DNA of 11,491 bases. Source: JBLHKE01 sp047619485 (GTDB lineage: Bacteria > Verrucomicrobiota > Verrucomicrobiia > Verrucomicrobiales > DEV007). Both the position numbers and the translations under genes were made by a program. Shown here in pieces: positions 6,627-11,491 of the stretch (position 1 is its first letter; every line of letters begins with the position of its first letter). The notes under the pieces are model-generated. The model did no database searches and was not told where the DNA came from. It saw only the letters and a list, made by a program, of their open reading frames with translations. Location of the stretch: the NCBI GenBank assembly GCA_047619485.1, contig JBLHKE010000186.1, positions 1 to 11,491 on the forward strand, written 5' to 3'.

Positions 6627-8936
6627 ATGATGCACACAATCCCCAGACTGTTCTCCTCGATCTTTCTTTTCGGCATCAGCGCCGCAACTGCGCTGGCAGA
6701 AGATGCCCCCGGCGTCTCGAAAATCATCTCCAGCGAAGAAACCAAGCAGCTCAAGGCCATCCGCGATGGGATCGGTGAGATCAAGGGGCTCGACCAGCTC
6801 TACCAGGATCGGAAACATCCGAACGGGCTTCCCTACCACATCTATATTCCAAAACAGCTCAAGGCCGGAGTGAGCTACCCGCTGGTGACCTTCCTCCACG
6901 GGCACACTGATCTGACCATCGATACACACAAGGGTTTCCCTAAGGGAGTCTGGTCATTGCCAGAAATCCAGCAAGCGCATCCACACATCCTGTTTGTCCC
7001 ACGACACCGCAATGAGAAGGACCACTGGGCTAAGGACGAATACCGCGCGATGACGCTACAGGCTCTCGACGATTTCATCGTGGAGCTGAATGACGATCCG
7101 GAGACGGCAAACATCGACGTCGACCGACTCTACCTGACGGGCTTCTCTCGCGGTGGCCAAGGGACCTGGAACTTTATCCGTTCTTTCCCCAATAAATTCG
7201 CGGCTGCCATTCCGCTTTCGGGCTTTTCTCACGGCCCACAAAACTCGGCAGAGGCCGAGGACATCAAACACATTCCGACCTGGATTTTCAACGGCGATGG
7301 CGATCGCGGCGTCCAGGGATCACGCATCAGCTTCAAAGCGCTCCACGAGGCCGGCGCTTCCGATGTCCGCTACCACGAATACCAATCACAGGGCCACGTG
7401 ATCGACGATTTCGCGTATTTCACCCCCGGGTTCATGGACTGGCTGTTCGCTCAGAAAAAACTCAGCCAACTACAGATTGCGCGGATTTTTTCTGATCACG
7501 CGGTTCTACAACAAGGTGTCCAAATCCCAATCTGGGGTCAGGCTGAACCCGGAGCGCGGGTGACGGTTGCGTTCGCCGGACAGAGCAAGGCCACTACCGC
7601 TGGCGACGACGGTGCGTGGAGTTTGGAACTCGCCGCGTTGCAGACTCACTCGACGGGCAATCGGATGACCGTGACCTCCGGAGGGAGCAAACTCGAGATC
7701 CGCGATCTCCTCGTCGGCGAGGTGTGGTATGCTAGCGGGCAGTCCAACATGCAGATGACTCTCGCCGCGTGCGCAAAGCGGCTCGAAGTGGTGGGCGAGG
7801 TCGTCGCTGCCTCTAATTCTCGGCTGATCCGCACCGTTCGGATCGACAATCCGGATACCGAACATGAGCTCGACGAGCTGCCGGCCGCGGTCGCTTGGCA
7901 AATCGACACTGCGGAAAATCGCCGCGGCCAATCGGCGGCCGCGTTCTTCTTCGCACGGGAACTGCACGACGCGTTGGATGTTCCAATCGGCATCATCGAG
8001 AGCTCTTGGGGCGGCAAGCCGATCGAGGGTTTCATCCCACGCCAGGAGTTCGAGAATCGGGGGAAACTCAAACCGATCCTCGACTTGGCAGATGCTGGAG
8101 ATTTCGAGAAATTGAAACAGATCGAGGGTGGCGTCATCATCCGCAATACCGCGGGCAGACCGGGTCGAATTTTCCATTCTAGGATAGCTCCGATCGCGCC
8201 CTACGCCGTGAAAGGATTTATCTGGTATCAGGGCGAATCCAATGCCGGCACGGGCGAAGACCCGCGCAACTACCGCCACAAGATGGAGGCGCTAGTCGCC
8301 GGCTGGCGCCTTGCTTGGAAGCGTCCCGAGCTGCCGTTCTATTTCGTCCAACTGCCAGCTTTCGATAAAAAAGCCTCCGGCTGGATCCAGCTCAGGGAGG
8401 AACAGCGGCTCAGTCTCGACATCCCCAACACCGGGATGGCCGTCACCATCGACCTGCGCGACAGCGACATCCATCCGTCCAACAAGATCGATGTCGGCAA
8501 GCGCCTAGCGCTCTGGGCGCTCGCGGAATCCTATGGGAAACCCGTTCCTTTCAGCGGGCCACTTTTCCGATCAGCAAACGTTAAGGGCAATCTAGTCACC
8601 GTCAGTTTCGACCATGCCGGTGATGGGCTGGTGATCGCGCGAAAGGAAGGAATCGATGCGCCCGTGGTATCCAATGAAACGCCTCTGGCACATTTCGAGC
8701 TGTCGGATGAGGCTGGCAAATGGCACGCCGCCGAGGCGCACATCCGTGGCAGCACGGTCGAAGTTCACTGCCCGTCCATCGCCAAACCGATCGCGGTGCG
8801 CTACGCTTGGCAGGCTGCGCCTGAAAACGCCAACCTCTACAACTCGGCAGGCCTGCCTGCATCCCCCTTCTATTCGAACTCGGATCTGCGACCGTTGGAG
8901 GGAGCCGACCGAGAACCCGAACTTCGATCCCGCTAG
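6627..8936 (+). CDS. Secreted two-domain esterase: alpha/beta hydrolase fused to sialate O-acetylesterase (SASA/DUF303)
   Basis: The 769-residue product starts with a signal peptide (MMHTIPRL...ATALAED, likely cut near residue 24). Residues about 55-278 form an alpha/beta hydrolase of the PHB-depolymerase/CE1-like type: FLHGH near 89-93, nucleophile Ser174 in GFSRGGQG, a likely acid at Asp224 in FNGDGD, and His257 in SQGHVID. Residues about 284-755 form a SASA-type esterase: SDHAVLQQ and PIWGQAEPG of the N-terminal beta-sandwich, nucleophile Ser373 in ASGQSNM, WYQGESN (533-539), and Asp614/His616 in DSDIHP. SASA relatives remove O-acetyl groups from sialic acids or plant/bacterial polysaccharides (CAZy CE20 includes such enzymes). 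Both catalytic sets look intact, so a dual deacylase acting outside the cytoplasm on an esterified polysaccharide is a reasonable inference. ATG 6627 or 6630 could be the start; neither has a good Shine-Dalgarno. An in-frame ATG at 6525 would bury the signal peptide. The last residues (ELRSR) overlap hairpin copy D. Confidence 0.88.
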   Translation: MMHTIPRLFSSIFLFGISAATALAEDAPGVSKIISSEETKQLKAIRDGIGEIKGLDQLYQDRKHPNGLPYHIYIPKQLKAGVSYPLVTFLHGHTDLTIDTHKGFPKGVWSLPEIQQAHPHILFVPRHRNEKDHWAKDEYRAMTLQALDDFIVELNDDPETANIDVDRLYLTGFSRGGQGTWNFIRSFPNKFAAAIPLSGFSHGPQNSAEAEDIKHIPTWIFNGDGDRGVQGSRISFKALHEAGASDVRYHEYQSQGHVIDDFAYFTPGFMDWLFAQKKLSQLQIARIFSDHAVLQQGVQIPIWGQAEPGARVTVAFAGQSKATTAGDDGAWSLELAALQTHSTGNRMTVTSGGSKLEIRDLLVGEVWYASGQSNMQMTLAACAKRLEVVGEVVAASNSRLIRTVRIDNPDTEHELDELPAAVAWQIDTAENRRGQSAAAFFFARELHDALDVPIGIIESSWGGKPIEGFIPRQEFENRGKLKPILDLADAGDFEKLKQIEGGVIIRNTAGRPGRIFHSRIAPIAPYAVKGFIWYQGESNAGTGEDPRNYRHKMEALVAGWRLAWKRPELPFYFVQLPAFDKKASGWIQLREEQRLSLDIPNTGMAVTIDLRDSDIHPSNKIDVGKRLALWALAESYGKPVPFSGPLFRSANVKGNLVTVSFDHAGDGLVIARKEGIDAPVVSNETPLAHFELSDEAGKWHAAEAHIRGSTVEVHCPSIAKPIAVRYAWQAAPENANLYNSAGLPASPFYSNSDLRPLEGADREPELRSR

Positions 8937-8949
8937 AAAAGACGAAGTT
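8920..8949 (+). repeat. 3'-end hairpin copy D, spanning the stop codon of the double-esterase gene
   Basis: AACTTCG (8920-8926) pairs perfectly with CGAAGTT (8943-8949) around a 16-nt loop that contains the TAG stop (8934-8936). The left arm continues as ACTTCGATC, as in the other copies, but the centre is longer and unrelated. Here the motif starts 13 nt before the stop, so it is partly coding. It could be a diverged family member or a chance hairpin; position and orientation fit the family. Confidence 0.45.
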
Positions 8950-8988
8950 TCCAGAAAGAAAAATTGGTGGAGTCAGAGCGGAACAGCA

Positions 8989-9003
8989 CTGATTGGTAAT
9001 CAG
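8989..9003 (+). promoter_or_regulatory. Short perfect palindrome upstream of the SGNH/TPR gene
   Basis: CTGATT-GGT-AATCAG is a perfect 6-bp inverted repeat with a 3-nt centre, ending 28 nt before the ATG at 9032. It could be a small operator or a leader hairpin. No convincing -35/-10 pair is placed around it. A single occurrence of this length can arise by chance. Confidence 0.25.
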
Positions 9004-9031
9004 CATCGGTTCCCTTGAGGAATGATTTGCC

Positions 9032-11215
9032 ATGATACAGACTCCGCCAACCGCCCAGCGTCACACCATGCCATCCACAGGAAAAACACCAGCCCAGAGC
9101 CAGGATGATCAAGCTCGTGCCCGCCCATCACGAAAGCCCCTAGCACTCTGGAAGAAGCTGCTATTCTCCGCCCTGACTCTAGTGGTATTTTTTGGTGCCA
9201 TCGAGCTCATACTAACCCTGGCTGGGGTCAAAACCCTGCTCTATGAGGAGGATCCCCACGTGGGCTTCTCATCACAGATCCCATTGTTCGTTAAGGATGA
9301 CGACGGGGAGTTGTCGACGGCGCGCAACAAGTTGCAGTTCTTCAACCAGCAGCGTTTCCCCAGAAAGAAGGCAACTGATGTCACGCGCGTTTTCTGCCTC
9401 GGCGGCTCGACGACCTACGGGCGGCCGTACGACGACAGCACCTCTTTCTGCGGATGGTTGCGCGAACTGTTGCCAGCCGCCGACCCGTCGCGTGACTGGG
9501 AGTTGATCAACGCGGGAGGGATCAGTTACGCCAGCTATCGGGTCGCGGCACTCATGGAAGAACTGTCCGCCTACCAACCGGATATATTCATCATCTACTG
9601 TGGGCAGAACGAGTTCCTCGAGAGGCGCACCTACTCCGGGATCATCGACATGCCGGAGTCCGTGCGGGGGCTGACCGCCTTGCTCAGCCGGACGCGGATC
9701 TACAGCAGCGTGTCCCGGGTGATCCGCAAGGCGGACAACCAGCCAAGTGCCGATGAATCGGGATCTGGGCAGCTCGGCGGAGAGGTCGATGCTATCCTCG
9801 ATCAGACGGTCGGCCTGCAGGAGTATCAGCGAGATGAGGAACTCGAAGAGCAGGTGCTCGCCCACTACCGCTTCAACATGGCGCGGATCGCTGACATCGC
9901 CCGCGCGTGTGGCGCGGAGGTTCTTTTCGTCACTCCGGCATCCAACTTGAGAAGCTGTTCGCCGTTCAAAAGTCAGCACCGCGAGGGACTAACAGAGGTG
10001 CAGATGCAGGAGTGGAAAACGCTTTGGAAGAGCGCCCGAGAAGAGGCTGGGGCGGACCGATTCGAAGAGGCGCTCGAGAAGTTGAACCGTGCCGCGGCCA
10101 TCGACGACCAGTATGCAGATCTGCACTACCTGCGCGCTCAGGCGCTCGACGCCCTGCAGCGATATGACGACGCGAAACTAGCCTACCAGCGCGCCCTGGA
10201 CGAGGACGTCTGCCCGCTCCGGGCTCTCTCTCCGATGCCAAGTATTGTCAGGGAAGTAGCGCAACAACGTGAAGTGCCGCTGGTCGATTTCGTCACGCAG
10301 GTCAACGCCGCATCGCCACAGGGAATCCCCGGTGAAGAGATGTTCCTCGATCACGTCCACCCGACTATCAATGGCCACCGCATGCTGGCGCTCGAGATCA
10401 TCGAAGAGATGGCACGCCAGGACTACCTAGAGCTGGGTCCCGATTGGAACCAATCGACAATCGAGCGCGTCGCGTCGGAAATCATGCAGGGCATCGACCC
10501 GAAGACACAGGGGGTCGCGATGCGCAACCTATCCAAGGTGTTCTCTTGGGCAGGAAAGATGGAAGACGCTTACCGTGCGGCGAAGAAGGCACAGGAACTA
10601 TTCCCAGGAGATGCCGAAACCCACTACCAGGTGGGGAATCTCGCGCAACGCCTCGGAAAGAACGACGAGGCGATCGAGCGGCTGAGCTACCTGGTCTCCG
10701 TCGATCTACCCGCCTCGATCGGTTACTACTTGAAAGCCCACGCACAACTCGCGGCGATCCTCGCCGAGCGCGGCGAATTCACAGCGGCCGAACAGGTGAC
10801 CCAGAAACTCCTGCGGCTGGATCCCGCCAACGCACTTGGTAAACAGCAGCAGATCAGCCTTCTGGAGCAACATGGAACGCAACTCATCCAAGCAGGCAAC
10901 CCAACCGGGGCAGCCGACAAGCTCCGTGAAGTCGTGCGCCTGCAACCCGAGAACTTCGAGGCGAAAGTGCAGCTGGCCGTTGCGCTGGTTCGCACCGGCG
11001 ATCACGAGAGTTCGGTGCCAGTCCTCAACTCGCTCATCACGTCGCGCCCAGACTACATGCCGGCCTACAGCAATCTGAGCTTCGTGCTCGCCCAACTGGG
11101 CCGCCTCGACGATGCCGAGAAGGTCTGCCGCAAGGCCCTCGAGATCAAGCCGGGCGATGAAGCCATCCGCAACAACCTGCAATTGATATTGAAGAAGAAG
11201 TCGGGCGGTAAGTAG
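9032..11215 (+). CDS. Membrane-anchored SGNH/GDSL hydrolase with TPR repeats
   Basis: This 727-residue protein has a basic, Pro/Gln-rich cytoplasmic N-terminus (1-39), one transmembrane helix (about 40-65, WKKLLFSALTLVVFFGAIEL) and an SGNH hydrolase domain outside the membrane. The SGNH blocks are visible: nucleophile Ser126 in CLGGSTTYG, oxyanion Gly in NAGGISY (160-166), Asn193 in YCGQNEF, and the Asp440/His443 dyad in DHVHP. A TPR-like helix pair (about 340-392, with Trp/Ala/Tyr positions such as ALEKLNRAAAIDDQYADLHY) lies inside the hydrolase domain, between the Asn and Asp/His blocks. At least three to four more TPR-like units follow the domain (about 508-552, 566-600, 620-656, 674-708). 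SGNH enzymes hydrolyse or transfer acyl esters; here the substrate is unknown. TPRs suggest protein partners, and an envelope location is likely. The start at 9032 is supported by GAGGA at 9017-9021, the best ribosome site among the full-length genes. The upstream esterase gene lies 95 bp away on the same strand. Confidence 0.85.
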   Translation: MIQTPPTAQRHTMPSTGKTPAQSQDDQARARPSRKPLALWKKLLFSALTLVVFFGAIELILTLAGVKTLLYEEDPHVGFSSQIPLFVKDDDGELSTARNKLQFFNQQRFPRKKATDVTRVFCLGGSTTYGRPYDDSTSFCGWLRELLPAADPSRDWELINAGGISYASYRVAALMEELSAYQPDIFIIYCGQNEFLERRTYSGIIDMPESVRGLTALLSRTRIYSSVSRVIRKADNQPSADESGSGQLGGEVDAILDQTVGLQEYQRDEELEEQVLAHYRFNMARIADIARACGAEVLFVTPASNLRSCSPFKSQHREGLTEVQMQEWKTLWKSAREEAGADRFEEALEKLNRAAAIDDQYADLHYLRAQALDALQRYDDAKLAYQRALDEDVCPLRALSPMPSIVREVAQQREVPLVDFVTQVNAASPQGIPGEEMFLDHVHPTINGHRMLALEIIEEMARQDYLELGPDWNQSTIERVASEIMQGIDPKTQGVAMRNLSKVFSWAGKMEDAYRAAKKAQELFPGDAETHYQVGNLAQRLGKNDEAIERLSYLVSVDLPASIGYYLKAHAQLAAILAERGEFTAAEQVTQKLLRLDPANALGKQQQISLLEQHGTQLIQAGNPTGAADKLREVVRLQPENFEAKVQLAVALVRTGDHESSVPVLNSLITSRPDYMPAYSNLSFVLAQLGRLDDAEKVCRKALEIKPGDEAIRNNLQLILKKKSGGK

Positions 11216-11221
11216 GACGTG

Positions 11222-11242
11222 ACTTCGATTTGCAATCGAAGC
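11222..11242 (+). repeat. 3'-end hairpin copy E, downstream of the SGNH/TPR gene
   Basis: ACTTCGAT begins 6 nt after the stop. CTTCGATT pairs perfectly with AATCGAAG (8 bp) around the loop TGC; this is the cleanest copy of the family. The sequence after it (CCCAGCGCCC) is GC-rich, not a T-tract. Confidence 0.7.
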
Positions 11243-11274
11243 CCAGCGCCCGAGTCGACCACTCAATTCTCCGG

Positions 11275-11290
11275 GCTTCGATTTGCAATC
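11275..11290 (+). repeat. Decayed hairpin copy F
   Basis: CTTCGATTTGCAATC (11276-11290) is identical over 15 nt to copy E (11223-11237), 53 nt further on. The end of the right arm is lost (ACAG instead of GAAG), so only a short stem remains. It is the only copy not immediately after a recognised stop codon, which suggests a local duplication or a relic. Confidence 0.55.
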
Positions 11291-11303
11291 ACAGTCATCC
11301 CAT

Positions 11304-11325
11304 AGCCACCTTTTCTCGGGTGGCT
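11304..11325. terminator. Hairpin, possible terminator
   Basis: AGCCACC pairs perfectly with GGTGGCT (7 bp) around an 8-nt loop. On the plus strand it is followed after a few bases by TGGTTTTGT, a weak T-tract too far from the stem for a textbook intrinsic terminator. It lies 89 nt after the SGNH/TPR stop and may serve that gene. Confidence 0.3.
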
Positions 11326-11491
11326 GGATCTGGTTTTGTAGGGTTTTCGGCTCGGTTCTGCGGTTCGTTTTTTTCAACTTTCAGCCGTCAGGCTCATTTC
11401 GCGGGCTCTTGCTCCCTAGTGTCTTAAGGGCTTGTTCGGAAATAAGTTGGTCAATAGCTGGGCAGGCATTGAGCTTACCACCAAGGCAGAG
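11326..11491. other. Right-hand flank, no gene identified; possible 3' end of a minus-strand gene
   Basis: T-rich sequence (11331-11380) is followed by a stretch open in more than one frame to the window edge. On the minus strand, 36 codons (11491 to 11384) end at a TGA at 11383-11381. The peptide includes CPAIDQLISEQALKTLG and a charged tail, which would suit a C-terminus entering from the right, converging on the SGNH/TPR gene. On the plus strand a frame from 11420 is also open to the edge (includes NKLVNSWAGIELTTKAE) but has no ATG. I recognise neither, and 100 bases are too few to decide. An insertion-sequence edge is also possible but not shown. Confidence 0.25.

Noticed and set aside
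6527..6784. In-frame extension of the propeller gene upstream of 6526
   Set aside because: It runs antisense through the start and signal peptide of the double-esterase gene, and a clean signal peptide begins at 6526.
7506..8279. Minus-strand frame of 257 codons inside the double-esterase gene
   Set aside because: It is antisense to the SASA domain, whose catalytic motifs are intact on the plus strand; no independent coding signs.
10706..11377. Long minus-strand frame opposite the end of the SGNH/TPR gene
   Set aside because: It lies antisense to well-formed TPR coding sequence, begins in intergenic repeats and resembles no family I know; typical shadow frame in GC-rich DNA.
11420..11491. 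Insertion-sequence end or transposase start at the right edge
   Set aside because: The frame is open but has no ATG, no terminal inverted repeat or target duplication can be seen, and the peptide is not recognised.
1..11491. CRISPR array, tRNA, rRNA or riboswitch
   Set aside because: No regularly spaced direct repeats, cloverleaf, rRNA-like stretch or recognised aptamer was found on reading both strands by eye.

Overview
The window looks like a chromosomal segment from a member of the Verrucomicrobia/Planctomycetes group, more likely Verrucomicrobia. This is inferred from gene content, because no rRNA or other marker gene is present. The clues are a secreted PQQ-type beta-propeller protein with a methyltransferase-like insert and a C-terminal malectin-like region, an esterase fused to a sialate O-acetylesterase (SASA) domain, a Tat-exported intradiol dioxygenase, and a membrane-anchored SGNH-hydrolase/TPR protein. 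The DNA is moderately GC-rich by eye, and Shine-Dalgarno sequences are weak or absent at several starts.

Layout. Positions 1-2154 are on the minus strand: avtA (valine-pyruvate aminotransferase), then a Tat-exported intradiol dioxygenase, then the first 20 codons of another gene that leaves the window on the left. Positions 2155-2647 are a scar-like interval. It holds a 63-nt imperfect palindrome and an N-terminal remnant of a class C beta-lactamase-type serine hydrolase that keeps its SxxK motif but has lost most of its body. Next on the plus strand is an NAD-dependent sugar-nucleotide epimerase (2648-3586). It converges on the 940-residue propeller protein on the minus strand (3704-6526). 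A 100-bp divergent intergenic region separates that gene from a plus-strand two-domain esterase (6627-8936), which is followed by the SGNH/TPR protein (9032-11215). The last 276 bases hold repeats and no gene I can identify.

How the genes may relate. The propeller protein and the double esterase are divergently transcribed and both carry export signals, so they may share regulation and act outside the cytoplasm on sugars or acetylated polysaccharides. The SGNH/TPR protein is membrane-anchored and may also act on acyl groups of envelope material, but the substrate is not visible. avtA and the epimerase are ordinary cytoplasmic metabolism genes. No known defence, CRISPR or secondary-metabolite system is visible.

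The most notable signal is not a gene. Five genes (avtA, epimerase, propeller protein, double esterase, SGNH/TPR protein) each carry a short hairpin starting with ACTTCGAT at or just past the stop codon, always in the sense orientation of that gene. A sixth, decayed copy lies near 11276. None has a clear T-tract. The family looks like either an unrecognised 3'-end (terminator or stability) element or a small dispersed repeat that favours gene ends.
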